Notes: generated by a model not told the origin, from the letters alone. A DNA stretch of 64,000 bases from Paracoccus sp. Z118 (GCF_019061185.1 NZ_JAHQZU010000003.1:1-64000); one strand, 5' to 3'. Shown: positions 52,417 through 62,250, counted from the stretch's first letter. Translations and numbers: made by a program.

Positions 52417-52440
52417 CATTCCGGCGCAGGATCGCCAACT
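52413..52440 (+). promoter_or_regulatory. candidate rpoZ promoter overlapping the folK stop
   Basis: A perfect TTGACA (-35) lies at 52413-52418, including the folK TGA. The best -10 (CCAACT, 52435-52440, 16-nt spacer) is a poor match. It is 43 nt before the rpoZ start. Confidence 0.45.
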
Positions 52441-52482
52441 CTGCCTCTTCGCCCCCATCCGATTCGCAGCGAAAGGTGATCC

Positions 52483-52839
52483 ATGGCCCGCGTGACCGTC
52501 GAAGATTGCGTCGACAAGGTTCCGAACCGGTTCGATCTGGTGATGCTGGCGTCGCACCGCGCCCGCGAAATCGCGGCCGGCAGCCCGATCACCATCGACC
52601 GCGACAACGACAAGAACCCCGTCGTCGCCCTGCGCGAGATCGCCGACGAAACCCAGCCCGTCGATGACCTGCGCGAGCGCATGATCCAGTCCACCCAGAC
52701 CCAGATCGAGGTTGACGAGCCCGAGGATGACGCAATGGCCCTGCTGCTGGGCGCCGAAGTGGACCGCCCCCGCCCCGTGAGCGAAGAGAACGAGGAGCGG
52801 GTCCTGCGGATGATGCTGGAAGCCAACAACCGGGGCTGA
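52483..52839 (+). CDS. rpoZ: RNA polymerase omega subunit
   Basis: Omega helps assemble RNA polymerase and is the ppGpp-binding interface partner in many proteobacteria. The 118-residue protein matches the alphaproteobacterial size and contains [21 protein letters not shown] and [10 protein letters not shown]. The ATG at 52483 has GCGAAAGGTGATCC before it. It precedes the (p)ppGpp synthetase gene, a conserved order (rpoZ-rel/spoT) linking polymerase and alarmone. Confidence 0.96.
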   Translation: MARVTVEDCVDKVPNRFDLVMLASHRAREIAAGSPITIDRDNDKNPVVALREIADETQPVDDLRERMIQSTQTQIEVDEPEDDAMALLLGAEVDRPRPVSEENEERVLRMMLEANNRG

Positions 52840-53000
52840 CGGTCCCGCAAGGCACCCCGGCCGGGAGAGAGGCGAGGCACCAACTGGGCGAGCAAGGGAT
52901 CGAAGCACGGGCGGATACGCGACCTGACCCCAGCGTCGCGCCCGCGCCCCAGACCGGACCGCCCGAGCCGAAGCCCGCGGACGCCAGACCCGGCCGCGCG

Positions 53001-55127
53001 GTGCGCATGCCCGAGATCGACTGCGAGGACCTGATCGCGCTGGTGCGCAACTACAACCCGCGCACCAATGCCGATCTGATCGCCCAGGCCTGGACCTATG
53101 GCCAGCGGATGCACGAGGGCCAGTTCCGCCATTCGGGCGAGCCCTATTTCACCCACCCCGCCGCCGTTGCCGCCATCCTGACCGAGATGCGGCTGGACGA
53201 CGCGACCATCATCACCGCCCTGCTGCACGACACGATCGAGGATACCCGCTCGACCTGGTCCGACATCGCGGGGCTGTTCGGGCGCGAGATCGCCGACCTT
53301 GTTGATGGCGTCACCAAGCTGACCAACCTGCAACTGTCCGGCGCACAGTCCAAGCAGGCCGAGAATTTTCGCAAGCTTTTCATGGCGATGTCACGGGATC
53401 TTCGCGTGATCCTGGTGAAGCTTGCCGACCGGCTGCACAACATGCGGACGATCCGGTCCATGCGGCCGGACAAGCAGGTCCAGAAGGCCCGCGAAACGAT
53501 GGACATCTTCGCGCCGCTCGCAGGGCGCATGGGAATGCAGTGGATGCGCGAGGAGCTTGAGGACCTCGCCTTCAAGGTCATCAACCCCGAGGCCCGCAGT
53601 TCCATCATCCGCCGCTTCGTTACCCTGCAACGGGAAACCGGCGACATCATCCCCAAGATCACCGCCGATATCCGGGTCGAACTGGAAAAGGCGGGGATCG
53701 AGGCCGAGGTCTTCGGCCGCGCCAAGAAGCCGTTCAGCGTCTGGCGCAAGATGCAGGAAAAGCAGCTCGCATTCAGCCGGCTGTCGGACATCTACGGCTT
53801 CCGCATCATCACCCGGTCCGAGGCCGACTGCTACCGCGCGCTCGGCCTGATCCACCGCCGCTGGCGGGCGGTGCCGGGGCGGTTCAAGGATTATATCAGC
53901 CAGCCGAAAAGCAACGGCTACCGCTCGATCCACACCACGGTGTCGGGACGCGACGGCACACGGGTCGAGGTGCAGATCCGCACCCGCCAGATGCACGAGG
54001 TGGCCGAGGCGGGGGTCGCGGCGCACTGGGCCTATCGCGACGGGGTGCCGACCAACAACCCCTTCGCCGTCGATCCGGGCGAGTGGATCTCGACCCTGAC
54101 CGAGCGCTTCGGCGAGGAGGATCACGACGAGTTCCTCGAGCATGTGAAGCTCGAGATGTATCAGGATCAGGTGTTCTGCTTCTCGCCCAAGGGCGACGTG
54201 ATCCAGCTGCCGAAAGGCGCGACGCCGATCGACTTCGCCTATGCGATCCACACCCGACTGGGTAATTCCTGCGTCGGGGCCAAGGTCGATGGCATCCGGG
54301 TGCCGCTGTGGACCCGGCTGAAAAACGGCCAGTCGGTGGACATCATCGCCGCCTCGGGCCAACGCCCGCAGGCGACATGGCTGGACATCGTGGCGACGGG
54401 CCGCGCCAAGGCCGCGATCCGGCGCAGCCTGCGGGAACAGGACCGCTCGCGCTTCATCCGGCTGGGGTCGGAGCTGACGCGCGTGGCGTTCGAGCATGTC
54501 GGCCGCAAGGTCACCGACAAGGCGCTGCGGACCGCCGCCCGCTCGCTCGCGCTGCCGGATGCCGACGAGCTTCTGGCCCGCATCGGCAGCGCCGAGCTGT
54601 CGGCCCAGCAGGTGATCGCCACGCTCTATCCCAACCTCGCCCCGCCCGAGGACGAGATCGACGCCAGGCGCGCCGTCGCCGGGCTTGCGGCCGATCAGGA
54701 ATTCACCCGCGGCCCCTGCTGCACCCCGCTGCCGGGCGAGCGGATCGTCGGCATCACCTATCGCGGCAAGGGCGTGGTGATCCACGCCATCGACTGCCCG
54801 GTGCTGGCCGAGTTCGAGGATCAGCCCGACCGCTGGGTCGATCTGCACTGGCGCGAGGGGCAGCACCCCCCCGCCTATTCCACCGCGCTGTCGATCACCA
54901 TCCGGCACGACGCGGGGGTGCTGGGCCGCATCTGCACCATGATCGGCCAGCAGGGCGCCAACATCACCGATCTGATGTTCGAGGACCGCAAGCCGGATTT
55001 CTACAAGCTGCGGGTTGAAGTTACCCTGCGGGACCGCGAACATCTGCACGCGCTGATGACGGCGCTGGAAGCGGAAAGCGATGTCGCGCAAGTTTCCCGA
55101 ATCCGGGATTCGGCGCGCCGCGTCTGA
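53001..55127 (+). CDS. bifunctional (p)ppGpp synthetase/hydrolase (Rel/SpoT)
   Basis: The enzyme makes and degrades the alarmone (p)ppGpp. The 708-residue protein has a hydrolase HD domain (HSGEPYFTHPAAVAAI, LLHDTIEDT), a synthetase domain (SRLSDIYGFRII, SNGYRSIHTTV, VEVQIRTRQMHEVAE with the catalytic Glu), a TGS domain, a CC-type zinc-finger-like region and a C-terminal ACT domain. Both active sites look intact. Start: GTG at 53001 or ATG at 53007 lack a clear Shine-Dalgarno; a CTG at 52884 follows GAGAGGCGAGG and would add a 39-residue Pro/Ala-rich leader. It follows rpoZ by 161 nt. Confidence 0.93.
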   Translation: MRMPEIDCEDLIALVRNYNPRTNADLIAQAWTYGQRMHEGQFRHSGEPYFTHPAAVAAILTEMRLDDATIITALLHDTIEDTRSTWSDIAGLFGREIADLVDGVTKLTNLQLSGAQSKQAENFRKLFMAMSRDLRVILVKLADRLHNMRTIRSMRPDKQVQKARETMDIFAPLAGRMGMQWMREELEDLAFKVINPEARSSIIRRFVTLQRETGDIIPKITADIRVELEKAGIEAEVFGRAKKPFSVWRKMQEKQLAFSRLSDIYGFRIITRSEADCYRALGLIHRRWRAVPGRFKDYISQPKSNGYRSIHTTVSGRDGTRVEVQIRTRQMHEVAEAGVAAHWAYRDGVPTNNPFAVDPGEWISTLTERFGEEDHDEFLEHVKLEMYQDQVFCFSPKGDVIQLPKGATPIDFAYAIHTRLGNSCVGAKVDGIRVPLWTRLKNGQSVDIIAASGQRPQATWLDIVATGRAKAAIRRSLREQDRSRFIRLGSELTRVAFEHVGRKVTDKALRTAARSLALPDADELLARIGSAELSAQQVIATLYPNLAPPEDEIDARRAVAGLAADQEFTRGPCCTPLPGERIVGITYRGKGVVIHAIDCPVLAEFEDQPDRWVDLHWREGQHPPAYSTALSITIRHDAGVLGRICTMIGQQGANITDLMFEDRKPDFYKLRVEVTLRDREHLHALMTALEAESDVAQVSRIRDSARRV

Positions 55128-55180
55128 TCGCGTTTCAGGAAGGGCTGGCCTGTAATGGTCCGCGCCGGAGGGTAGAGACG

Positions 55181-55801
55181 GTGTTCAAGCGCAGGCCGCG
55201 CAGCTACGGCCAGATCGTTTCGGATTCGGTCTGGCCTCGCGGCGGGTGGAGCCGGGCGGCGATCTATCTCGCCCACCGCGTGCGCCGCCTGCCGGACCAG
55301 CCGCAGCGCATCGGACGCGGGCTCGGCGCCGGCACCTTCGTGAACTTCACGCCGTTCTTCGGCGCCCATGTGCTGCTGGCGGTCGCCATCGCCGGTTTCA
55401 TCCGCGGCAACCTGCTGGCAGCGGTGCTCGGCACCTTCTTCGGCAACCCGGTCACGATGCCGCTGATCGCGGTCCTTTCCGTCAGCCTCGGCCGCTGGAT
55501 GCTGGGGGTGGAGGGCACGATGTCGCCCGGCGCGATCCTGGGCGAATTCACCGCCGCCGGCGGGCAGCTGTGGCAGAACATCCTGGCGATCTTCACCGAT
55601 GCGCCGGTCCATTGGGACCGGCTGGCGGCGTTCTACGACAGCATCTTCCTGCCCTATCTGGTCGGCGGATTCATCCCCGGCATCATCGCCGGGGTGACGG
55701 TCCATCAGATCGCCGTGCCGGTCATCCGCGCCTATCACAAGCGCCGCGCGGCCAAGATGCAGAAACGGATCAACCAGCTGCGCGAACGGCCCCGCAGATA
55801 G
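55181..55801 (+). CDS. DUF2062-domain membrane protein
   Basis: The 206-residue membrane protein has a DUF2062 region with RIGRGLGAGTFVNFTPFFGAH, GNLLAAVLGTFFGNPVTMPL and LPYLVGGFIPGIIAGVTVHQI, giving three or four segments. It starts with GTG at 55181 after CGGAGGGTAGAGAC. Function unknown; DUF2062 proteins are often next to lipid or signalling genes. It is 53 nt after the Rel/SpoT gene and probably cotranscribed. Confidence 0.82.
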   Translation: MFKRRPRSYGQIVSDSVWPRGGWSRAAIYLAHRVRRLPDQPQRIGRGLGAGTFVNFTPFFGAHVLLAVAIAGFIRGNLLAAVLGTFFGNPVTMPLIAVLSVSLGRWMLGVEGTMSPGAILGEFTAAGGQLWQNILAIFTDAPVHWDRLAAFYDSIFLPYLVGGFIPGIIAGVTVHQIAVPVIRAYHKRRAAKMQKRINQLRERPRR

Positions 55802-55804
55802 CAC

Positions 55805-57115
55805 TCAGAACCCCAGCCGGTCGCGCAACGAATACCAAGACATGCCCGCCACCAGCAGCGGCCAGCGCAGCGCGGCCCCGCCGGGAAAACCGGGCTGCGG
55901 CAGGGCGGCCATGGTGTCGAACCCCTCGGACTGGCCCTGCACCGCCTGCGCCATCAGCTTGCCCGCAAGATTGGCGATCGCCACCCCGTGGCCGGAATAG
56001 CCGCTGGCCGACAGGCAGTTCGGGGCAGGGCGGGCGAAGACCGGCATCCGGTTCATGGTGATGGCGAGCGTGCCGCCCCAGGCATGGGTGATCGGCACGC
56101 CGGCAAGCTGCGGATAGACCTGCAGCATCGCCCGCCGCACCTTGCCGGCGATGTCGCGCGGAAATCGGTAGCTGACATTCTCGCCGCCGCCGAAGATCAG
56201 CCGCCGATCCTCGCTCAGCCGCCAGTAATTCACGACGAAGCGGGTGTCGTGGACGCCGATATTCTCGGCCAGAACCTCGCTGGCGCGCTCGCCCAACGGC
56301 GCGGTGGCAACGACGAAGTTGTTGATCGGCATGACCCTTGCCGCGATCCGGTCGTCGAGATTGCCGAGATAGCCATTCGCGGCGAGGATGACGTGATCGC
56401 AGACGGCCCGCCCCGCGCCGGTCTGCACGACGCTTGTCCCGCCCGCCCGGTCCGCATGGGTGATATGGTGGACATGGCTCAACTCAAAGATCTCCGCGCC
56501 CCCCGCCTCGGCCTGCCGCGCGATCCCGAGCGTCAGCGCCAGCGGGTCCAGATGCCCGGCCCCCCGGTCGATGTCGCCGCCGACATAGGCGTCGGACTTC
56601 ACCAGCGCCCGCAGGCCGTCGCGGTCCAGCGGCTGCACCTTGTCATAGCCGTAGTCACGCGCCAGCCGCTCGGCCATCGCATGGGCGTGGGCGACTTCGC
56701 CCTTCGTCCGCGCGGCATGGGCGATGCCGGGATGGAACGCCACGCCCGAGGCGGCTGCCAGCCCCCGCGTCAGCGCCTTCGCTTCCTCGGCCATGTCCCA
56801 CAGCTGCCGCGCCGCGCCGCGTCCGGCCATCCTCTCCAGCTCGTCCACCTCCAGCCGCTGGCCCGACCCGACCTGCCCGCCATTGCGCCCCGACGCACCG
56901 AAGCCCGCCCGGTGCGCCTCCAGCACGACAACCCGCCGCCCGGCGCGCGCCAGATGCAGCGCCGCCGACAGCCCGGTGAAACCCGCGCCGACGATGGCGA
57001 CATCCGCCCGGACCTCGCCGCGCAGCGAAGGCCGCGCCGCCGTGTCGCCCAGCCGGTCGGCATAAAGGCTCGGCGGATATTCCCCCCGCCGATCATTCGA
57101 GAACAGCAGGTCCAT
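55805..57115 (-). CDS. puuB: gamma-glutamylputrescine oxidase (FAD-dependent, PuuB-like)
   Basis: The enzyme would oxidise gamma-glutamylputrescine to an aldehyde, hydrogen peroxide and ammonia. The 436-residue protein has a FAD-binding Rossmann motif (VAIVGAGFTGLSAALHLARAG), SGRNGGQVGSGQRLE and a C-terminal GYSGHGVAIANLAGKL typical of the DAO family. The ATG at 57115 is chosen; a GTG three codons upstream is possible. It follows puuA by 66 nt with a repeat hairpin between, and shares the operon with PaiB-like and amidotransferase genes. Confidence 0.88.
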   Translation of the reverse strand: MDLLFSNDRRGEYPPSLYADRLGDTAARPSLRGEVRADVAIVGAGFTGLSAALHLARAGRRVVVLEAHRAGFGASGRNGGQVGSGQRLEVDELERMAGRGAARQLWDMAEEAKALTRGLAAASGVAFHPGIAHAARTKGEVAHAHAMAERLARDYGYDKVQPLDRDGLRALVKSDAYVGGDIDRGAGHLDPLALTLGIARQAEAGGAEIFELSHVHHITHADRAGGTSVVQTGAGRAVCDHVILAANGYLGNLDDRIAARVMPINNFVVATAPLGERASEVLAENIGVHDTRFVVNYWRLSEDRRLIFGGGENVSYRFPRDIAGKVRRAMLQVYPQLAGVPITHAWGGTLAITMNRMPVFARPAPNCLSASGYSGHGVAIANLAGKLMAQAVQGQSEGFDTMAALPQPGFPGGAALRWPLLVAGMSWYSLRDRLGF

Positions 57116-57138
57116 CGCTGCCACTTTCTTCTTCGCAT

Positions 57139-57177
57139 AAATATCCCGGGGGTCCGGGGGCTGGCCCCCGGTCCTGC
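57139..57177 (-). repeat. palindromic repeat, copy C, behind puuA
   Basis: Plus-strand AAATATCCCGGGGGTCC followed by GGGGGC-TG-GCCCCCGG and TCC. On the minus strand it gives CCGGGGGC/GCCCCCGG just after the puuA stop and before puuB, then ATATTT. It may attenuate transcription into puuB. Confidence 0.8.
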
Positions 57178-57181
57178 CGGA

Positions 57182-58537
57182 TCAGACGTTCAGCAGCAGA
57201 TGCTCCCGCTCCCACGGGCTGATGACCTGCAGGAACTCCTTGTATTCGTTCCGCTTCACTGCCTCATAGACGTCCACGAACTCGGTCCCCAGAACCTCGC
57301 GCATGGGTTCCGACGCGGCCATGAGGTCCAGCGCGTCGCCGAGATTGGTGGGAAGCTCGTCCTCCGACATGTAGGCGTCGCCGATACATTCGGCGCGGGG
57401 CGGCTTTTCCTCGATCAGCCCCAGGAATCCGGTGGCGAGCGATGCCGCGAGCCCCAGATACGGGTTGCAGTCCATCCCGGCGAGGCGGTTTTCCACCCGC
57501 CGGCCCTCGGAATCGGAGATCGGAACCCGCAGCCCCGTGGTCCGGTTGTCGCGGCCCCATTCCAGGTTGATGGGCGCGGCGAAATCGGGGACGTAACGGC
57601 GATAGCTGTTCACATAGGGCGCCAGCAGCGCGATCGCGGCGGGCAGGTGGGTCTGCATCCCGCCGACGAAATTCAGGAAGGCGGGCGTCTCGCGCCCCTG
57701 CTCGTCCGAGAAGATGTTGCGCCCGGTCGCCACGTCGATCACCGAATGATGGATATGCATGGCGCTGCCCGGCTCGCCCTCGATGGGCTTGGCCATGAAG
57801 GTCGCGAAGCAGTCGTGGCGCAGCGCCGCCTCGCGGATGAGGCGCTTGAAGTAGAAGATCTCGTCCGCCAGCCGCACCGGATCGCCATGGGCGAGGTTGA
57901 TTTCCACTTGGCCCGCGCCGCCTTCCTGCAGGATGCCGTCGATCTCGAACCCCTGCGCCTCGGCGAAATCATAGATGTCGTCGATCACCTTGCCGTATTC
58001 GTCCACCGCCGACAGCGAATAGGCCTGCTTGGCGGCCGCCCGCCGGCCGGACCGGCCCATCGGCGGCTGGATCGGCTGGTTCGGGTCGATATTGCGGGCG
58101 ACGAGGAAGAACTCCATCTCGGGCGCGACGATCGGGCGCCATCCGCGCTCGGCATACAGCCCGACGATGCGCTTGAGCACGTTGCGTGGCGCGGCCGGCA
58201 TCGGCGCGCCCTGCTGATCCATCACGTCATGGATGACCTGCAACGTGTAGTCTGCCGTCCAGGGCGCGGCGCTGGTGGTCGAGTAGTCGGGCACGCAGAC
58301 CATGTCCGGCTCGGTGAAGGCGCCATGCGGATTTTCGGCCCATTCCCCGGTGATCGTCTGCAGGAAGATGCTGTTGGGCAGGTAGAAGCTGGGCTGCTTG
58401 GCGAACTTCGAGGCGGGCATCGCCTTGCCGCGCGCGACCCCGGCGATGTCGGGGACGATGCACTCGACCTCGTCCAGCCGCCGCCCCTCGATATAGCTGC
58501 GGGCTGCTTCCGGCGTGTCTTTCAACCAGTCTGCCAT
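57182..58537 (-). CDS. puuA: gamma-glutamylputrescine synthetase (glutamine synthetase family, PuuA-like)
   Basis: The enzyme would ligate glutamate to putrescine using ATP. The 451-residue protein is a glutamine-synthetase-fold member with VVAPEMEFFLVARN (N-terminal Glu), the GS signature GSAMHIHHSV and PYVNSYRRYVP, and the DCNPYLGLAASLA stretch near the end. Adjacent puuB and an amidotransferase make putrescine catabolism likely rather than ammonia assimilation, but another amine cannot be excluded. The start is ATG at 58537. Confidence 0.88.
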   Translation of the reverse strand: MADWLKDTPEAARSYIEGRRLDEVECIVPDIAGVARGKAMPASKFAKQPSFYLPNSIFLQTITGEWAENPHGAFTEPDMVCVPDYSTTSAAPWTADYTLQVIHDVMDQQGAPMPAAPRNVLKRIVGLYAERGWRPIVAPEMEFFLVARNIDPNQPIQPPMGRSGRRAAAKQAYSLSAVDEYGKVIDDIYDFAEAQGFEIDGILQEGGAGQVEINLAHGDPVRLADEIFYFKRLIREAALRHDCFATFMAKPIEGEPGSAMHIHHSVIDVATGRNIFSDEQGRETPAFLNFVGGMQTHLPAAIALLAPYVNSYRRYVPDFAAPINLEWGRDNRTTGLRVPISDSEGRRVENRLAGMDCNPYLGLAASLATGFLGLIEEKPPRAECIGDAYMSEDELPTNLGDALDLMAASEPMREVLGTEFVDVYEAVKRNEYKEFLQVISPWEREHLLLNV

Positions 58538-58577
58538 GGGAACTTTCCGCCGGCTCGGGCCGGCTTGGCTTGAGGAT

Positions 58578-59198
58578 TCAGGGGTCGGGAACGACGCCCG
58601 CCATCGGGTTCTGCTGCGCGGTCAGCGCCTCGATCACGCCCGCGCGGTCTGCGGCGGGGCGGTTCTGGCTGGCCTTCCATTTGCCGGCGATCCGCGCCAC
58701 CGGGATTTCCACCCCGACGATTCCGCGAAGCTGCGCGGCGACGAAAGCTTCGGGCGCATCGTCCACCGCCCAGGGATCGGGCTCGGCGGCCTCCATCCGG
58801 CCGGTCAGATCGTCCACCTGCGCCCGCAGCCAACCCGCATCGTCGAAGACCCGCGGCACGCCGCGCACCTGCACGGCGAGGTAGTTCCAGGTCGGCACGA
58901 CCTTGCCCGTCTCGCGCTTGGTCGCATACCAGCCGGGCGAGATATAGGCCTGCGCCCCCTGGAAAACCACCAGCGCAGGTTGCCCGGCCGCTTCCATTGC
59001 CCGCAGGTCGGCGATCTGCGGATTGGCGCGGGCCAGATGGCCGCGCAGCACGGCCCCAGCCGGATCGTGCAGCAGGGGGATCAGGTTCGCCGTCAGCCCG
59101 TCCGCGCCCTGGGTGATGAGCGTCGCCAGCGGATGGCTGGCCATCAGCGCGCCCAGCACCTCGGGCCGGTCTTCGGCGAAGGCGGGCGGGACATACAT
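58578..59198 (-). CDS. PaiB-like FMN-binding regulator
   Basis: The 206-residue protein begins MYVPPAFAEDRPEVLGALMA and shows HPLATLITQGADGLTANLIP, GHLARANPQ and PTWNYLAVQVRG, the pattern of FMN_bind_2/PaiB proteins. In Bacillus PaiB is named as a negative regulator, but the biochemical role in proteobacteria is unclear. It overlaps the amidotransferase gene by one base (TGATG), so the two are coupled. It sits upstream of puuA in the same strand. Confidence 0.87.
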   Translation of the reverse strand: MYVPPAFAEDRPEVLGALMASHPLATLITQGADGLTANLIPLLHDPAGAVLRGHLARANPQIADLRAMEAAGQPALVVFQGAQAYISPGWYATKRETGKVVPTWNYLAVQVRGVPRVFDDAGWLRAQVDDLTGRMEAAEPDPWAVDDAPEAFVAAQLRGIVGVEIPVARIAGKWKASQNRPAADRAGVIEALTAQQNPMAGVVPDP

Positions 59199-59890
59199 CA
59201 GACGAGGCTTTCCGCTGTGGCCTTCGGGTCCTTGAAGAACGCCTCGATCCGGTCGGCCATCGCGGCCGAGTCCGCCTCGCCCCGCCGGGCGCGGGCCTTG
59301 TCGAGCAATTCGTCCGGCACCGCGCCGCCGCGATGCTCCATCAGCCCGTCGATGAAGGTGTCGGGAAACTCCGGGTGGGGCTGCACGGTGAAGGCGCGGT
59401 GGTCATAGACCAGCGCGGCGGCTTGGCAGAACGCGTTGGTGCCCGCGATCTCGGCGCCGGGCGGCAGGTCCACGACCTGATCCTGATGCCAGGCGTTCAG
59501 CACCATCTTCTCGCCGCCGATCACGTAGTCGTTCGCGCCGACGCGCCAGCCCTTGGGGTGCTTGACCACGCGCCCGCCCATCGCCTGGGCGATGATCTGG
59601 TGGCCGAAGCAGACGCCGACCAGCGGCACCTCGGCCTCGAAGGCGTCGCGGATGAACTGCTCCAAGCGGGGGATGAACGGATGATCCTCATAGACGCCGT
59701 GGCGCGAGCCGGTGATGAGCCAGCCATCGGCGGCATGGACGCTTTCGGGAAACGTCATCGCCTCGACATGGTAGCTGTCGAAGGTGAAGCCGCGCCCGGC
59801 GAGCAGCCGTTCGAACATGGTGTCGTAATCGCCCAGCTCGCCGCGCAGGAGGTCGGGCGACTGGCCGGTCTTGAGGATGCCGATACGCAT
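59198..59890 (-). CDS. class I glutamine amidotransferase-like protein
   Basis: The 230-residue protein has the amidotransferase triad: Cys in VGVCFGHQIIAQAMGG and His/Glu in VQPHPEFPDTF. It has no synthetase domain. By context in the putrescine cluster it could hydrolyse a gamma-glutamyl product, like PuuD in enterics, which has a related fold; this is inference. The ATG at 59890 (MRIGILKTGQ) is the family start. It is the first gene of the puu operon and divergent from the aminotransferase. Confidence 0.85.
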   Translation of the reverse strand: MRIGILKTGQSPDLLRGELGDYDTMFERLLAGRGFTFDSYHVEAMTFPESVHAADGWLITGSRHGVYEDHPFIPRLEQFIRDAFEAEVPLVGVCFGHQIIAQAMGGRVVKHPKGWRVGANDYVIGGEKMVLNAWHQDQVVDLPPGAEIAGTNAFCQAAALVYDHRAFTVQPHPEFPDTFIDGLMEHRGGAVPDELLDKARARRGEADSAAMADRIEAFFKDPKATAESLV

Positions 59891-60030
59891 GGAAATCAAA
59901 TGTCCGATCTGTGTGCGGCAAAGGTAAGCGCGCGGCATTACGCCCGCAAGACTGCCGTCGCCGAAGACTGGCGCCCGCGCCGTGGCGCGGCTAGCCTGCC
60001 ACCCAACAGATCTTGCAAGGGAAAAGCGCC

Positions 60031-61173
60031 ATGTCCACCGATCCTCAGCAACTCCCGCATCCCGATGTCGATCCGGGGGGCCTGCGCGAGTTCTCGGTCG
60101 TGTTCACCGACCGCAGCCTCAACCACATGAGCAAGCGCTTCCAGCAGGTCATGCGCGACATCTCGGGCATCGCCTGCGACGTCTATGGGGCCGAGGCGAT
60201 GGCGCTGGTTCCCGGCGGCGGCACATTCGCGATGGAATCGGTCGCCCGCCAGTTCGCCCGCGACGCGAACGCGCTGATCGTCCGCAACGGCTGGTTCAGC
60301 TTCCGCTGGACCCAGATTCACGAGATGGCCAAGTTCGACGGCGAGGCCGCGGTCGAGAAGGCGCGGGCCGAAGGCAACGCCCCGCAGCCCGCCTACGCCC
60401 CGCCGCCGATCGAGGACGTGGTGGCGGAAATCCGCAGCGCGAAACCGTCGGTCGTCTTCGCCCCGCATGTGGAGACGTCGGCCGGGCTGATCCTGCCCGA
60501 CGACTATATCCGCGCGCTGGCCGATGCGGCGCACGAGGTGGACGCGCTGATGGTGCTGGACTGCATCGCCTCGGGCGCGATCTGGGTGGACATGCGCCAG
60601 ACCGGCGTGGACGTGCTGATCTCGGCCCCGCAGAAGGGGTGGAGCGGAACGCCCTGCGCCGGGATGGTCATGCTTTCGGCCCGCGGGCTGGAGCGGCTGG
60701 AGGCGACGACCAGCGACAGCTTCGCGCTGGATCTGAAGAAATGGCGCGCGATCATGAAGGCGTATGAGGATGGCGGCCACGCCTATCACGCGACCTTGCC
60801 GACTGACGGGCTGGTGGTGCTGCGCGACGCCATGGTCGAGACGCGCGACATGGGCTGGGATGCTGCGCGAGACGCTCAATGGAAGCTCGGCAACGCCGTC
60901 CGCGCGGCGCTGAAGGAGCGCGGCGTGCGCTCGGTCGCCGCCGATGGCTTTGCCGCGCCGGGGGTCGTCGTCAGCTACACCGACGATCCGGCGATCCAGA
61001 ACGGCAGCAAGTTCGCCGCCGAAGGCTTGCAGATCGCCGCCGGGGTGCCGCTGCAGGTGGGCGAGGGCGCCGACTTCCACACCTTCCGGCTGGGCCTGTT
61101 CGGGCTGGACAAGCTGCGGGACGTGGACGCGACCGTGGCAACGCTGACGCAGGCGTTCGACAAGGTGCTGTGA
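60031..61173 (+). CDS. class V PLP-dependent aminotransferase
   Basis: The 380-residue protein binds PLP through Lys in SAPQKGWSGTPC. Other motifs are VPGGGTFAMESVARQF, VFAPHVETSAGLILPDDY and LDCIASGAIWVDM, typical of the alanine-glyoxylate/serine-pyruvate group. The substrate is not determined. The ATG at 60031 has AAGGGAAAAG upstream. It is divergent from the putrescine cluster (140 bp apart) and could handle its aminated products; a terminator follows. Confidence 0.85.
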   Translation: MSTDPQQLPHPDVDPGGLREFSVVFTDRSLNHMSKRFQQVMRDISGIACDVYGAEAMALVPGGGTFAMESVARQFARDANALIVRNGWFSFRWTQIHEMAKFDGEAAVEKARAEGNAPQPAYAPPPIEDVVAEIRSAKPSVVFAPHVETSAGLILPDDYIRALADAAHEVDALMVLDCIASGAIWVDMRQTGVDVLISAPQKGWSGTPCAGMVMLSARGLERLEATTSDSFALDLKKWRAIMKAYEDGGHAYHATLPTDGLVVLRDAMVETRDMGWDAARDAQWKLGNAVRAALKERGVRSVAADGFAAPGVVVSYTDDPAIQNGSKFAAEGLQIAAGVPLQVGEGADFHTFRLGLFGLDKLRDVDATVATLTQAFDKVL

Positions 61174-61180
61174 CGACCCG

Positions 61181-61214
61181 CGCCGCGCGGGCGTCCGGTC
61201 TGCGCGGCGTTTTT
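61181..61214 (+). terminator. Rho-independent terminator of the aminotransferase gene
   Basis: CGCCGCGC (61181-61188) pairs with GCGCGGCG (61202-61209) around a 13-nt loop, followed by TTTTT. It lies 7 nt after the stop codon. Confidence 0.8.
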
Positions 61215-61476
61215 ACCCCCGACGGCGCAGCGGCCGCCGCGGCGCTCAGCCCTTCCTGCGCGTCGGTGGCGAGCGCCAGTGCCAAGGCCTCGGCCGCGAG
61301 GGTCAAGGGCTTCGCTCCCGTTCATCCCGCGTTCCTTCCCCATGAGCGCGTGAGGCTCACGGGAAAGGTTGATCGCCTTCGCGCCGCGCATCAAGGCGCT
61401 TATCATCAAACGCTGATGCCGTGGCGGGATGGCGGTGGCTATCGCGCAAGATCACAACCGCAAGAGGTGGCCGGGT
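61215..61476. other. 262-bp segment with no clear gene; possible decayed crotonase end
   Basis: With the terminator this gap is 303 bp. On the minus strand one frame reads ATG-SALMRGAKAINLSREPHALM and another continues with LTLAAEALALALATDAQEGL, which is reminiscent of the C terminus of enoyl-CoA hydratases. The two frames do not join without a shift. A hairpin CCCATGAGC/GCTCACGGG lies at 61339-61363. Nothing functional is certain. Confidence 0.3.
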
Positions 61477-62246
<770 letters not shown>

Positions 62247-62250
<4 letters not shown>

